A DNA stretch of 59,183 nucleotides from Candidatus Petromonas tenebris (GCA_014236755.1 JACCKY010000010.1:1-59183), one strand, 5' to 3'; shown: positions 19,661 through 29,977, counted from the stretch's first letter. Notes: generated by a model not told the origin, from the sequence alone. Translations and numbers: made by a program.

Positions 19661-19933
19661 TCAAGTGGTATGACCACCAAAAATGCCTCCCCCTGAATCT
19701 AAATTGATAGTAAAATCTATTGTTGTAGTTGGATTTATAAAAATTGATAGTTCGATTGCTGGAGCATCTCTTCGAGTACCGGGTGAAAATATTATATTAA
19801 AGGGAATAGAAGCTGCAACCAGTATTTTCATAATTGCACAAAGTTCCGTAATCAAAAGGCTGTCAGAATTCAGTAGTTTTATAAAGGCTTCAGTTTTTAG
19901 TAGCGATTCAAATTCCTTAGGAAATTTAGCCAT
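19661..19933 (-). CDS. hypothetical protein (90 aa)
   Basis: A - strand frame starting MAKFPKEFESLLKTEAFIKL, with AGAAAGGG 6-7 bases before the ATG. It has a charged N terminus, an apolar middle and a Gly-rich end (SGGGIFGGHTT). The overlapping + strand frame (19683-19982) lacks a convincing ribosome binding site and reads like a shadow. No family is recognised. It stands in an otherwise gene-poor stretch. Confidence 0.45.
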   Translation of the reverse strand: MAKFPKEFESLLKTEAFIKLLNSDSLLITELCAIMKILVAASIPFNIIFSPGTRRDAPAIELSIFINPTTTIDFTINLDSGGGIFGGHTT

Positions 19934-20000
19934 TTCAATACCCTTTCTTCTCTTAATATTTTTTTACTATATATTATCATGAAATTTGATTTGTCGGAAT

Positions 20001-20043
20001 AGCTTTAGGGTAAATATACTATTCAAGAAACCCTCAGTAAGCT
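20001..20043 (+). other. two-step hairpin in the leader region of the activator gene
   Basis: AGCTT/AAGCT (20001-20005, 20039-20043) encloses AGGGT/ACCCT (20007-20011, 20030-20034). A second small hairpin (GTAGTC-GTT-GACTGC) and a T-rich run follow near 20,080-20,110. The stretch 19,934-20,267 holds no gene. It may be part of a regulatory leader, but no known riboswitch class is recognised. Confidence 0.3.
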
Positions 20044-20267
20044 CAATTGAATTATGATATGGGGATATGGTTTAAAAGTAGTCGTTGACTGCGATACAGT
20101 TTTTTATTTTTTTATAAAAATTATGACAAAACCTATATTCAAATAAAATAAAAAGTTATATTATAGAAGAATAGAAATATAAATAACTATAAGTTAAGTA
20201 CCATGTAAAGTTGTTAAATCTTTATAATAAACCCTTATTAGACACCTAAAGCAAGGAGGGCACATAT

Positions 20268-23200
20268 ATGTATAAGGATTTGAGTATTGGACTTGATATA
20301 GGATCAACAACGGTAAAAATGATTGTCCTAGATAACTCGAAAAATATTGTATACAAAGAGTATAAAAGGCACTTATCCGATATAAAGAACACTATTATTT
20401 CCATATTTGACAATGCAAAACTTATTTTAGATAAAAAATTTGTAAGTTTAATGATTACTGGATCTGGAGGACTTAATATTTCTAAAAGTTTAGAGGTACC
20501 ATTTATTCAGGAAGTAATAGCATGTACTATGACTATTAAAATGTTGATTCCGAATACAGATGTGGCCATAGAGCTTGGTGGGGAAGATGCCAAGATTACT
20601 TATTTAGGAGATTCTATAGAGCAGAGAATGAACGGAACATGTGCCGGCGGTACGGGAGCTTTTATTGATCAGATGGCTTCACTGCTGCAGACCGATGCAT
20701 TGGGGCTGAATGAACTGGCTAAAAACCATAAAGTTATATACCCTATTGCATCGAGGTGTGGAGTTTTTGCCAAAACTGATATTCAATCCTTATTGAATGA
20801 AGGAGTGTCCAAAGAAGATATTGCCGCCTCTGTATTTCAGGCCGTAGTAAACCAAACCATTAGCGGATTGGCTCAGGGAAAGCCTATCAGAGGTAATGTT
20901 GCTTTTTTAGGTGGGCCACTACACTTCATGTCAGAGCTTAGAAAAAGGTTTATTTACACATTAAAGTTAAATAAAAAAAATGTTATTTTTCCCAAGAATT
21001 CTCAATATTTCGTAGCTATAGGTGCGGCTTTAGCATCTATAGAAGAAAAATTTTACTCCTCTGAGCTATTATATGAAAAAATTAACAGAATTAGAAACAT
21101 GAAAAATAGTGATAGTAAAAAATTTAAGCCGTTGTTTATAAGTAATGAGGAATATAACGAATTTAAAAAAAGACACGCTAAACATAAAGTGAAAAGAGTA
21201 GATATTAATACCTATGAAGGAAATGCTTATTTAGGTATTGATGCAGGATCTACAACTACAAAGATAGCCCTTATAGATGATGAAGGAGGACTTCTTTACT
21301 CCTACTATGGTAGTAATCTGGGAACGCCTTTGGAATCTGCCATTTGCGCCTTGAAAGATATGTATGAAAGGTTAAGTGGCAAGATAAGAATTGTCAACTC
21401 TGCTGTAACTGGATACGGAGAGCACTTACTAAAATCTGCTCTTAAAGTAGACATCGGTGAAATTGAAACTGTTGCTCATTATAAGGCAGCGAATTTTTTC
21501 CTGCCTGGAGTGGATTTCGTAATAGATATCGGTGGACAGGATATGAAAAGTCTCAGTATACGTGATGGAGTAATAGAAACGGTTATGCTCAATGAGGCCT
21601 GTTCTTCAGGATGCGGTTCCTTTATTGAAACCTTTGGAAGGTCTTTAGGCTTGAGTGTGAAAGATTTTGCAGAAGCTGGGATTAGTGCTGAAAGTCCCAT
21701 AGACTTGGGGACAAGATGTACCGTGTTTATGAATTCAAAGGTAAAACAGGCTCAAAAAGAAGGTGCAGATCTGAAGGATATTTCTGCAGGAATATCTATT
21801 TCTGTCATAAAGAATGCTTTATATAAAGTTATTAAACTGAGAAATCCCGATGAGCTAGGAGAAAAGATTGTCGTACAGGGTGGAACATTCTACAATGATG
21901 CAGTACTGCGAGCCCTTGAAAAGATTACGAGAAAAGAAGTAGTAAGACCAGATATAGCTGGTATAATGGGAGCCTTTGGAGCCGCTTTAATTGCCAAAGA
22001 AAGGTTTCGAGAGGGATATAGAACGAGCATTTTAAATAAGGAAGAATTGGAATGCTTTAGTGTGAAAAGAGAAATGAAACGCTGCGGATTATGTGGCAAT
22101 AATTGTCTGCTTACCATAAGTCGTTTTTCAGATGGCCGCAAGTTTATATCTGGCAATAGATGTGAAAGAGGAGCTAGTTGTCATGGTAGCAAAAAAGATA
22201 TACCGGATCTCTATAGATATAAATATAAAAGGGTTTTCAACTATACACCACTTTCGTTAGAAGAGGCACCAAGAGGGATAATAGGAATTCCGAGGGTCCT
22301 GAACATATACGAAGATTATCCTTTTTGGTTTACCTTTTTTACTCAGTTAGGATATAGGGTTGTGCTGTCAAGTCACTCATCTAAGAGTATATATGAGCTG
22401 GGAATGGAAACTATACCATCGGAATCGGTTTGTTATCCTGCTAAACTTGTACATGGACACATTATGGATTTAATTGATAAAGGAGTAAGGACTATCTTCT
22501 ACCCCTCTATACCATTAAATAGAGAAGAGGACAAAGAGGCAGGGAATCATTATAATTGCCCAATAGTTACATCCTATGCGGAAGCTGTAAATGCAAATAT
22601 TGAAACCCTAAGAAAAGATAAAATTACCTTTTATCACCCCTTCCTACCCCTTGATGATCCGAAAAAAATGGTAAAAAGATTAGTACAAGAGTTAAGGTGT
22701 GAAAATATTACTCAAAAAGAAATAATAGAGGCAGTAAAAAAAGCATATGAGGAACTTGACAAATATAGGGAAGATGTAAGAAAAAAGGGAGAAGAAACTT
22801 TAAAATATATAAATGAACACGGTATTAAGGGTATTGTGTTAGCAGGAAGGCCTTACCACATTGATCCGGAGATTAATCATGGAATTCCAGATATGATTAA
22901 ATCCTTTGGTTTTGCAGTATTATCAGAGGATTCAATAAATCATCTTGCAAAAATAGAGAGACCACTACGGGTTGTAGATCAGTGGGTATACCATTCAAGG
23001 ATGTATGCAGCGGCAACCTATGTAGCAAAACAAAAAAATCTTGAACTGGTCCAGTTAAATTCCTTCGGATGTGGATTAGATGCTATAACCACAGACCAGA
23101 TTCAGGAAATACTAGAGCGCTTTGGCAAAATCTATACAGCACTTAAAATAGACGAAATCAACAATTTAGGAGCAGCGAGAATTCGAATCAGGTCACTGAT

Positions 23201-24551
23201 TGCAGCCATAAAGGAAAGGGATAGAAAAAATTTTAGCCCTAGGGAGTTATATAAAAATCCTGAGAGAATCCTATTTACCAAGGAGATGAAGAAAAAACAC
23301 ACCATACTAGCACCACAAATGTCTCCGATTCATTTTCAATTTTTAGATATAGCCTTCCAGAAGGCCGGATATAACATTGAAGTTCTTCCTAAGGTAGATA
23401 TGGCATCTGTAGATGAAGGACTAAGATATGTAAATAACGATGCTTGCTATCCCTCGATTATTGTAGTAGGTCAGATTATAAATGCATTGAAATCTGGAAA
23501 ATATGATTTGAACAATACTTCAGTATTGATTTCTCAAACTGGGGGAGGTTGTAGAGCAACCAATTATATAGCTTTTATAAAAAAAGCTTTAAAGGATGCG
23601 GGGCTAGAGCGTGTGCCGGTCATATCACTTAATGCTTTAGGTTTGGAGAAAAATCCAGGATTTAAGATATCTCTTTCCATGGCAGATGATTTGCTTAAGG
23701 GACTCATATATGGAGATCTCTTAATGAGGGTGTTATACAGGGTAAGGCCCTATGAAAAGATACCTGGTTCTGCTAATAAGCTCCACGATTACTGGGTTGA
23801 AAGATGTAGGGAATCACTGTTGAGAGAAGGAAGAAAAGAGTTTAAAGAGAACATATACCGTATAGTAAAGGACTTTGATAGTTTGGAAATTAAGGAAGAT
23901 TTAATTAAGCCTAAGATAGGAATCGTAGGAGAGATTTTAGTTAAATTCCATCCTTTTGCGAATAATTACATTGTAGAGCTTTTGGAAGATGAAGGAGCAG
24001 AAGCAGTAGTACCAGATCTTACTGATTTTTTACTTTACTGTGCTTATAATAGTCAGGTCAAGTATGATTTACTGTCGGGAAGCTTGTGGAAAGCCATCCT
24101 TGGACGAGTAGCTATTAGGTCAATTGAGTTGTATAGGCGGGATATGAAAAAAGCCTTAGATGAAAGTAAACGATTCACACCACCAAAAGAAATTAAGGAA
24201 GTGGCAAAGGGTGCCTCCAGGCATTTATCCCTTGGAAATATGACTGGAGAAGGTTGGCTTTTAACTGGCGAAATGGTTGAGCTTATAGAAAGTGGCGTAG
24301 AAAATATTCTCTGTCTCCAACCATTTGCTTGCCTGCCGAACCATGTAACAGGTAAGGGGATGATTAAAGAGCTCAAAAGAGTGTATCCTTTTGTAAATAT
24401 CATGGCTATAGATTACGACCCCGGTGCCAGCGAAGTTAATCAGCTGAATCGTATAAAATTGGCACTGTCCATAGCAAACAAAAATCTTAAAAATGATCAG
24501 AGGTTAAGGAAAGATGAAAATTTGGAAACTTATTTTGTAAGAACAAGTTAA
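20268..24551 (+). CDS. fused 2-hydroxyacyl-CoA dehydratase activator-like protein (BcrAD/BadFG + DUF2229 + HgdB-like)
   Basis: A single 1427-residue protein. Two ASKHA ATPase modules come first: [11 protein letters not shown] at residue 8 and [10 protein letters not shown] near 325. Each carries the cysteine signature of a dehydratase activase that holds a 4Fe-4S cluster (Cys125 in CAGGTGAF and a Cys near 164; CSSGCGSF from 445 and [10 protein letters not shown] near 484). A DUF2229-type region (about 670-880, with [14 protein letters not shown] and [15 protein letters not shown]) and an HgdB/dehydratase-like C-terminal part with NDACYPSI and GGGCRATNY follow. Classical activases are about 260 residues and make ATP-driven low-potential electrons for 2-hydroxyacyl-CoA dehydration. 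The role of the long fused form is not established. ATG 20268 follows AAGGAGGG. Confidence 0.9.
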   Translation: MYKDLSIGLDIGSTTVKMIVLDNSKNIVYKEYKRHLSDIKNTIISIFDNAKLILDKKFVSLMITGSGGLNISKSLEVPFIQEVIACTMTIKMLIPNTDVAIELGGEDAKITYLGDSIEQRMNGTCAGGTGAFIDQMASLLQTDALGLNELAKNHKVIYPIASRCGVFAKTDIQSLLNEGVSKEDIAASVFQAVVNQTISGLAQGKPIRGNVAFLGGPLHFMSELRKRFIYTLKLNKKNVIFPKNSQYFVAIGAALASIEEKFYSSELLYEKINRIRNMKNSDSKKFKPLFISNEEYNEFKKRHAKHKVKRVDINTYEGNAYLGIDAGSTTTKIALIDDEGGLLYSYYGSNLGTPLESAICALKDMYERLSGKIRIVNSAVTGYGEHLLKSALKVDIGEIETVAHYKAANFFLPGVDFVIDIGGQDMKSLSIRDGVIETVMLNEACSSGCGSFIETFGRSLGLSVKDFAEAGISAESPIDLGTRCTVFMNSKVKQAQKEGADLKDISAGISISVIKNALYKVIKLRNPDELGEKIVVQGGTFYNDAVLRALEKITRKEVVRPDIAGIMGAFGAALIAKERFREGYRTSILNKEELECFSVKREMKRCGLCGNNCLLTISRFSDGRKFISGNRCERGASCHGSKKDIPDLYRYKYKRVFNYTPLSLEEAPRGIIGIPRVLNIYEDYPFWFTFFTQLGYRVVLSSHSSKSIYELGMETIPSESVCYPAKLVHGHIMDLIDKGVRTIFYPSIPLNREEDKEAGNHYNCPIVTSYAEAVNANIETLRKDKITFYHPFLPLDDPKKMVKRLVQELRCENITQKEIIEAVKKAYEELDKYREDVRKKGEETLKYINEHGIKGIVLAGRPYHIDPEINHGIPDMIKSFGFAVLSEDSINHLAKIERPLRVVDQWVYHSRMYAAATYVAKQKNLELVQLNSFGCGLDAITTDQIQEILERFGKIYTALKIDEINNLGAARIRIRSLIAAIKERDRKNFSPRELYKNPERILFTKEMKKKHTILAPQMSPIHFQFLDIAFQKAGYNIEVLPKVDMASVDEGLRYVNNDACYPSIIVVGQIINALKSGKYDLNNTSVLISQTGGGCRATNYIAFIKKALKDAGLERVPVISLNALGLEKNPGFKISLSMADDLLKGLIYGDLLMRVLYRVRPYEKIPGSANKLHDYWVERCRESLLREGRKEFKENIYRIVKDFDSLEIKEDLIKPKIGIVGEILVKFHPFANNYIVELLEDEGAEAVVPDLTDFLLYCAYNSQVKYDLLSGSLWKAILGRVAIRSIELYRRDMKKALDESKRFTPPKEIKEVAKGASRHLSLGNMTGEGWLLTGEMVELIESGVENILCLQPFACLPNHVTGKGMIKELKRVYPFVNIMAIDYDPGASEVNQLNRIKLALSIANKNLKNDQRLRKDENLETYFVRTS

Positions 24552-24582
24552 GACCTACACATTTTTAGACCTACACATTTTT
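24551..24582 (+). repeat. tandem 16-bp duplication at the terminator
   Basis: AGACCTACACATTTTT occurs twice back to back (24551-24566, 24567-24582). The second copy supplies the left arm of the terminator that follows. Confidence 0.85.
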
Positions 24583-24598
24583 GTGTAGTTTTTTTTTT
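24571..24598 (+). terminator. rho-independent terminator
   Basis: CTACACA (24571-24577) and TGTGTAG (24582-24588) form a 7-bp stem with a TTTT loop, followed by ten Ts. Confidence 0.9.
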
Positions 24599-24614
24599 AT
24601 AAAATTATAAAGTT

Positions 24615-24884
24615 TCAATATCTATCGTTTTCAACCATTTTCACAATTATTTTTGATAAAACTTTTCTATCTTCATTATCTCCAACCTTTCAGAGTTCCT
24701 GAAGTACTCTTTGTTCTCGATTTTCAGGATCAACAGATGAAGAAAGAAAGTTTCCAATTTTGACTCCAATCTTACTTATAGTTTCTTCCGACAAACCGAC
24801 CATTTCACCCATCTCGACAGATTTGGCCAATGTCCTTTTCCATTTCTCCCAATCACTCAGATTATCTACATTTTTCAAATCCAT
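24615..24884 (-). pseudogene. DUF3243 family protein interrupted by an in-frame TGA
   Basis: From ATG 24884 (strong GGAGGTGG site) the frame encodes 64 residues beginning MDLKNVDNLSDWEKWKRTLA and ending NREQRVLQEL, then stops at TGA (24690-24692). Translation past it stays in the same frame for 24 more residues (KVGDNEDRKVLSKII, then VKMVENDRY) to a second TGA at 24615. DUF3243/YmfJ proteins (about 85 residues) have Trp exactly at this position (LW before the KVGD-like segment). A single TGG-to-TGA change, or a sequencing error, is the simplest reading. The 64-residue form might still be made. No SECIS-like hairpin follows, so selenocysteine is unlikely. Confidence 0.7.
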
Positions 24885-25127
24885 AATACCACCTCCATAT
24901 AATACTTATTTATTATTTGCTTAAAATTTTGTAAAAATACAAAATTAAATTATAATTACTTAAAGGTAAAGTTTAAGCAATTGATTAAAAAGTTAAAAAT
25001 TAGGAATATAATTAAATAATTATGCACATATTTTATGATAAAATATATGTATTAAATCCTTTGAGGGATTATCATGGATGAGAAAAGAAAGCCTTTATTT
25101 TCATATTTTAGAAAGGGTGGAAGGATG

Positions 25128-26069
25128 ATAAAGGTACTTTTTACATACGATTATGGAAAGGAAAAAATGGACTCAGTAAGGAAGTTAGGGTATGATTTAA
25201 AATATGTCCATGAAAAGAAGATTGCCAATAGGAAAGATGTTGAAGACATAGAAATATTAGTCTGCTATGATCCTTTTAAAAAGTTTGATATTTCGAAGCT
25301 TGAAAATCTAAAGTGGATTCAATTATCGAGCATAGGTATAGATCAGGTCCCTTTAGACTATGTCAAGGAAAAGGGAATTATACTCACAAATAACAAGGGC
25401 GGATATAGTATACCTATGGGAGAATGGATTATACTAAAGATATTAGAGATATATAAGGATAGCAAATATTTTTATAACAATCAAAAAGAAAAAAAGTGGA
25501 AGTATAATACTAACTTGCTGGAACTATACGGAAAGACAGTAGGGTTTTTAGGCACGGGAACGATATCTACTGAAGCTGCTAAAAGGTTGAAGGGTTTTGG
25601 TGTGGATATTCTTGGTCTTAATACAAACGGCAGAGATATAAAGTATTTTGATAAATGTTATCCAATTTCGAAAATAGATAATTTTTTATCAATATGCGAT
25701 ATCGTTGTTTGTGCAATTCCCTATACAGACAAGACCCATCATCTAATGAATGAAAAAAGGCTAAATCAGATGAAGGAAGGATCTGTTCTCATAAATGTAT
25801 CAAGGGGAAGTATCATCGATGAAAAGGCTTTAATAGATGTAATTAAAGATGGAAAGTTTTTGGGAGTTGCATTGGACGTATTTGAAAAAGAGCCTCTGCC
25901 CGAAAGTAGTCCTCTTTGGGAGTTTGAAAATGTTTTTATTACTCCTCATAATTCATGGATATCGGAGATGAGAAATGAAAGAAGATTTAATCTCATCTAT
26001 GAAAATCTAAAAAGGTATAAGGATAACAAAGAATTGCTAAACGTGGTAAATCTAGAAAAGGGATATTAG
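25128..26069 (+). CDS. D-isomer-specific 2-hydroxyacid dehydrogenase (phosphoglycerate dehydrogenase-like)
   Basis: An NAD-dependent dehydrogenase of about 313 residues. Features are the Rossmann motif VGFLGTGTIS, the substrate Arg in NVSRGSIIDEKAL, the Glu in DVFEKEPLPESSPLWE and the catalytic His in FITPHNSW. The family interconverts 2-hydroxy and 2-keto acids; the substrate is not known. The start is uncertain: ATG 25128 (MIKVLFTYDYG) fits the family's N terminus and follows AAAGGGTGG; ATG 25074 also has a weak GAGGG site and would add 18 residues. It stands alone after the DUF3243 gene. Confidence 0.88.
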   Translation: MKVLFTYDYGKEKMDSVRKLGYDLKYVHEKKIANRKDVEDIEILVCYDPFKKFDISKLENLKWIQLSSIGIDQVPLDYVKEKGIILTNNKGGYSIPMGEWIILKILEIYKDSKYFYNNQKEKKWKYNTNLLELYGKTVGFLGTGTISTEAAKRLKGFGVDILGLNTNGRDIKYFDKCYPISKIDNFLSICDIVVCAIPYTDKTHHLMNEKRLNQMKEGSVLINVSRGSIIDEKALIDVIKDGKFLGVALDVFEKEPLPESSPLWEFENVFITPHNSWISEMRNERRFNLIYENLKRYKDNKELLNVVNLEKGY

Positions 26070-26199
26070 CATAAATATATAAGAGGTGATGTTGTTATAA
26101 TTATTACATTGACATTAGGATGATTGAATCTTTGAAATAGGATATTCTATTTATGAAGAGGCCAGCGGTTACTTAGAATAAATAGGGGGTAAGATATTA

Positions 26200-26949
26200 A
26201 TGAAATTTGTGTTAGATACTCATATACATACTATTGCTAGTGGTCATGCTTATAGTACTGTGCATGATTATGTGGAGGTCGCTAAGAAAAAAGGGTTTGA
26301 ATTGATAGCACTTACGGACCATGGTCCTGCAATGCCGGGAGGTCCTAATATTTTTCACATTGGAAATCAGAGAGTTATACCTGACGAAATTGATGGAGTA
26401 GAGATTTTAAGAGGGGTAGAGGCAAATATAATAGATTATGATGGAAATATTGATATCCCTGAAATATATCTACAAAGACTAGATTTAGTAGTTGCCAGTT
26501 TTCATGATGTTTGTATAGAGCCGGGAAGCGAGGATGAAAACACTAGAGCTCTTATAAAGGCTATGGACAATAAATATGTGGATATAATAGCCCACTCAGG
26601 AAATCCTAAATTTCCAATCAATATAGATAAATTTATGATGGCTGCAAAGGAAAAGAATGTCTTAATTGAAATTAATAATAGTTCCTTTACAAACCCCGGA
26701 AGAAGTGGAAGCAGGGATAATTGCGTAGAGATAGCAAGAAAGGCTAAGGATCTGGGGATAAAGGTTGTTGCAGGAAGCGATGCCCATATATCCTTTGATC
26801 TTGGAAATTTTGATAAGGTAATAGAGGTTTTTGAATTGGTAGAAATGCCTGAAGAGCTTGTTATGAATACTTCAAAGGAAAAACTAAAAAATTATCTTAA
26901 ATCAAAGGGCAAGGTCATAGGCAGAAGTGGTAGTATTATAATCAGGTGA
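26200..26949 (+). CDS. PHP domain phosphoesterase (YcdX-like)
   Basis: 249 residues, one PHP domain. Metal-binding motifs are LDTHIHTIASGHAYST at the N terminus (HxH), ALTDHGPAMPGG, EILRGVEANI, VASFHD, IAHSGNP and the C-terminal VVAGSDAHISFDLG. This is close to YcdX/histidinol-phosphatase-like proteins that hydrolyse phosphate esters with a trinuclear metal site. TAGGGGG lies before ATG 26200. It is 30 bases upstream of the nitroreductase gene, so co-transcription is likely. Confidence 0.9.
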   Translation: MKFVLDTHIHTIASGHAYSTVHDYVEVAKKKGFELIALTDHGPAMPGGPNIFHIGNQRVIPDEIDGVEILRGVEANIIDYDGNIDIPEIYLQRLDLVVASFHDVCIEPGSEDENTRALIKAMDNKYVDIIAHSGNPKFPINIDKFMMAAKEKNVLIEINNSSFTNPGRSGSRDNCVEIARKAKDLGIKVVAGSDAHISFDLGNFDKVIEVFELVEMPEELVMNTSKEKLKNYLKSKGKVIGRSGSIIIR

Positions 26950-26979
26950 GATAAGCTTTGTTAAATAAAGGAGGATACT

Positions 26980-27717
26980 ATGAACAGTGTAATTGAGCTT
27001 TTAAAAACCCATAGATCTATCAGAAAGTTCAAGGAGGATCCCGTTGAGGATGAGAAGTTGAAGGCAATAATAGAAGCTGCCCAGTGTGCATCGACTTCTA
27101 GTTTTATTCAGGCATATACGATTATTAGAGTAAATAATAGGAAGATAAGGAAGGAGATTGCAGCTCTTAGTGGAGATCAATATTATGTAGAGCAATGTCC
27201 TATATTTTTAGTGTTTTGTGCAGACTTGAACAGATTAGGTTTAGCTTGCAGAATGAATGACGAGGAAATGATAGAGGGATATACTGAAACCTTTATAATA
27301 GCAACTGTTGATACGGCCCTTGCAGCTCAAAATGCCATGATAGCAGCAGAGTCGTTGGGATTAGGTGGAGTTTATATAGGAGGAATCAGGAATGATCCAA
27401 GTAAGGTATGCAAGCTTTTGGATATTCCGAAAAATGTATATCCTGTATTTGGTATGTGCCTAGGATATCCAAATCATGATCCTGAAACAAAGCCGCGTTT
27501 GCCATTAGATGTAGTATTTAAAAATGATATATACTCTACAGAAGGTGACGAAGACAAGATAAAAGAATATGATAAAGCAGTTAAAGAATATTATATAAAA
27601 AGAACTAAAGGTAAAAGGGATGATACATGGACACAGCAAATGACGGACAAGATGAGTCAAGAGCTTAGACCACATATGAAGGAGTTTTTAAGGGACCAGG
27701 GATTTGAAATGAAGTAG
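26980..27717 (+). CDS. nfsA: oxygen-insensitive NADPH nitroreductase (NfsA/FRP family)
   Basis: 245 residues of the nitroreductase fold, FMN-dependent. The family start ELLKTHRSIRKFKEDPVEDE holds the FMN phosphate-binding Arg residues. AAQCASTSSFIQAYTIIRV and GLGGVYIGGIRNDPSKVCKLLDIP follow, and the C-terminal region TDKMSQELRPHMKEFLRDQGF is typical of NfsA-type enzymes. AAAGGAGG precedes ATG 26980. It probably reduces nitro groups, flavins or quinones in the cytosol; the physiological substrate is unknown. Confidence 0.9.
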   Translation: MNSVIELLKTHRSIRKFKEDPVEDEKLKAIIEAAQCASTSSFIQAYTIIRVNNRKIRKEIAALSGDQYYVEQCPIFLVFCADLNRLGLACRMNDEEMIEGYTETFIIATVDTALAAQNAMIAAESLGLGGVYIGGIRNDPSKVCKLLDIPKNVYPVFGMCLGYPNHDPETKPRLPLDVVFKNDIYSTEGDEDKIKEYDKAVKEYYIKRTKGKRDDTWTQQMTDKMSQELRPHMKEFLRDQGFEMK

Positions 27718-27745
27718 AACAAATGCGTCGTCAGATGCATTTGTT
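27718..27745. terminator. hairpin after nfsA
   Basis: AACAAATGC (27718-27726) pairs with GCATTTGTT (27737-27745). The 9-bp stem directly follows the nfsA stop codon. There is no strong T-run. Confidence 0.5.
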
Positions 27746-27750
27746 AGGTC

Positions 27751-27912
27751 CTATGTTATATCGGAGACTGATTGTATTTTAATCTCTTCTGTAAGGGTAG
27801 CAGAGCATATGTTTTTGAACATTTTGAGTGTTTGCACTGTTTTTTCTATTCTATCGGGTTTTAGCTCTAGGTTCTCGTCTAAACTTTTTTTGACCAGACT
27901 AAGAGAATACAC
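27751..27912 (-). pseudogene. small - strand coding remnant
   Basis: A 53-codon frame from GTG 27912 to TAG 27751 contains a protein-like stretch (KKSLDENLELKPDRIEKTVQ, then TLKMFKNICSATLTEEIKI). No ribosome binding site precedes it and no family is recognised. It resembles the C-terminal part of a lost gene in this 270-base gap. Confidence 0.25.
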
Positions 27913-27993
27913 AAATTTAGAGAAAGTAAAAAGAACGTTTACTCCGACAAGGATTTAGAGAAAACTAAATGCTAAATGAAAGGGAATGATTAT

Positions 27994-28911
27994 ATGGATG
28001 AGAAAAAGAAAATTTATTCATTAATGGTAACATGTACGTTGTTCTGGGCGGGAGCCTTTATAGCTGGTAAAGTAGGTGTCAAGGAAATACCTCCATTTTC
28101 CCTGGCCTTCTTTAGATTTTTATTTGCAACTGCAATAATTTTTCCTATTATGATTAAATATGAGAAAAAGGATTGGAAGCTAAAAAAAGCTGATTTTCCT
28201 TCTATAATTTTCTTAGGCGTTGTAGGAATGTTTGGATATCATGTACTGTTTTTCACAGCGCTAAAATATACTACAGCAATAAACTCATCAATGATTGCAG
28301 CTACTAATCCACTGATTACTTCTATTATAGCTTCTATATTGATAGGAGAGATGCTTGACCAAAAAAGACTAGGTGCATTACTCTTAGCTTTGACGGGGGT
28401 TTTCATGACCATAACAAATGGTCAAATAGAAGTAATACGAACAATAGACTTCAATATAGGAGATATTATTATGCTTGGAGCAGTAGTATGCTGGGCTGCA
28501 TATAGTGTAGTGAGTAAAAAGGTGATGCCCAAGTATTCCCCACTTATAATTACTTCCTACAGCTTTTTAGTATGCCTTGTGGGGTTAATTCCCTTCGTTA
28601 TTTATGAAAAACCCATGACCTATCTTCCAAATGTTACATGGAAGGGGTGGGCATCTGTTATATATATGGCCGTATTTGCATCGGTTATAGGATACCTAGT
28701 GCAGCAGATTTCTATTAAGGCCATTGGACCCAGCAAAACTATGGCATTTATTAATCTAGTTCCTGTTTTCTCTATAATTCTTTCTGTATTGATACTAGGG
28801 GAAAGCATTACATTTATAAAGATATTAAGTGCTACAATTATAATCACAGGTGTATATATAAATTCTACTTTGAAAAATATAAATAGTAAAGTAGGGGTAT
28901 TAAACAAATAG
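27994..28911 (+). CDS. EamA/DMT family transporter
   Basis: About 305 residues with ten apolar helices arranged as two EamA repeats (first about 10-140, second about 155-290). Each has the family-type segment, such as TTAINSSMIAATNPLITSII and KTMAFINLVPVFSIILSVLI. It exports or exchanges small metabolites across the cytoplasmic membrane; the substrate is unknown. ATG 27994 is chosen over 27976 because AAAGGGA lies 8 bases before it. It lies 19 bases before rlmN. Confidence 0.9.
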   Translation: MDEKKKIYSLMVTCTLFWAGAFIAGKVGVKEIPPFSLAFFRFLFATAIIFPIMIKYEKKDWKLKKADFPSIIFLGVVGMFGYHVLFFTALKYTTAINSSMIAATNPLITSIIASILIGEMLDQKRLGALLLALTGVFMTITNGQIEVIRTIDFNIGDIIMLGAVVCWAAYSVVSKKVMPKYSPLIITSYSFLVCLVGLIPFVIYEKPMTYLPNVTWKGWASVIYMAVFASVIGYLVQQISIKAIGPSKTMAFINLVPVFSIILSVLILGESITFIKILSATIIITGVYINSTLKNINSKVGVLNK

Positions 28912-28930
28912 TAACAAGTGAGGAGATTTT

Positions 28931-29977
28931 ATGGATAAAAAAATAGACCTTAGAAATAAAACTGTTAAAGAACTTGAAGAACTATCAGTTTCCTTAGGTG
29001 AGAAGAAATTTAGAGGAAAGCAGATTTTTAGTTGGGTATATAAAGGAACAAGCGATATAGATAATATGAACAATTTGCCGAAAAAGTTTAAAGATGACCT
29101 TAAAAGGGTATCATATTTGAAAAATATGGATATATTAAAAGTATTAGAATCAAAGATTGACGGAACGAAAAAGTATCTGTTTACGTTAAAGGATGGAAAT
29201 ATAATAGAAAGTGTGCTAATGAAATACAGACATGGAAACACAGTATGTGTATCGACCCAGGTGGGGTGCAGAATGGGCTGTGGTTTCTGTGCTTCAACTA
29301 TTGATGGTGTAGTTAGAAACTTGACATCAGGGGAGATCATAGGGCAAGTACTAACAATACAAAAGGACATTGGAGAGAGAATTTCAAACGTAGTACTTAT
29401 GGGAAGCGGAGAACCACTTGATAACTATGATGAAGTAATCAAGTTTTTAGGTATAATTAATCATCCTTTAGGATTAAATATTAGTATGAGGAATATTACA
29501 ATATCTACATGTGGTATCGTACCTAAAATCTTAGATTTAGCTAATATGAATCTTCAGATTACTTTAGCAATTTCTCTCCATGCTCCTAGTAATGAACTTA
29601 GAAATCAGACTATGCCAATTAATAAAGTTTATAACATAGATGAGCTTTTAAAGACCTGTAGATATTATACTGAAAAAACCAATCGAAGAATAACCTTTGA
29701 GTATGCTTTAATAAAGGGATTTAATGATCAACCATCCCATGCCTATGAATTGTCGAAAAAACTACAAAAAATGTTGTGCCATGTAAATCTCATCCCTTTA
29801 AATGAAGTTAAAGAAAGAAAATTTAAAGCTTCTACAGATAAAAGTGCTAAAGAATTTCAAAGTATACTTAAAAAAAGGGGTATTGAGGCAACTATCCGCA
29901 GAGAATTAGGTAGTGATATTGATGCTGCCTGCGGGCAACTCAGAAAAAATTATATTGATAGAATAAATCAAAAATAA
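28931..29977 (+). CDS. rlmN: 23S rRNA (adenine-2503-C2)-methyltransferase (also tRNA A37)
   Basis: A radical SAM methyltransferase of 348 residues. The 4Fe-4S motif CRMGCGFCAST gives Cys113, Cys117 and Cys120. Other family motifs are SVLMKYRHGNTVCVSTQVGC, MGSGEPLDNYDEV, ISTCGIVP, LAISLHAPSNELR and ALIKGFNDQ. The C-terminal RRELGSDIDAACGQL carries the methyl-carrying Cys. GTGAGGAG precedes ATG 28931. It is probably in one transcript with the EamA gene. Confidence 0.97.
   Translation: MDKKIDLRNKTVKELEELSVSLGEKKFRGKQIFSWVYKGTSDIDNMNNLPKKFKDDLKRVSYLKNMDILKVLESKIDGTKKYLFTLKDGNIIESVLMKYRHGNTVCVSTQVGCRMGCGFCASTIDGVVRNLTSGEIIGQVLTIQKDIGERISNVVLMGSGEPLDNYDEVIKFLGIINHPLGLNISMRNITISTCGIVPKILDLANMNLQITLAISLHAPSNELRNQTMPINKVYNIDELLKTCRYYTEKTNRRITFEYALIKGFNDQPSHAYELSKKLQKMLCHVNLIPLNEVKERKFKASTDKSAKEFQSILKKRGIEATIRRELGSDIDAACGQLRKNYIDRINQK

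Noticed and set aside
19683-19982. + strand ORF of 99 codons in the gap after 19,497
   Set aside because: No ribosome binding site is visible before its start; the opposite strand frame has one and better codon use.
24690-24692. Selenocysteine at the DUF3243 TGA
   Set aside because: The family has Trp, not Cys, at this position, and no hairpin follows the TGA on the coding strand.
24615-24884. Alternative genetic code (TGA as Trp)
   Set aside because: All other genes use TGG for Trp, and several end properly at TGA.
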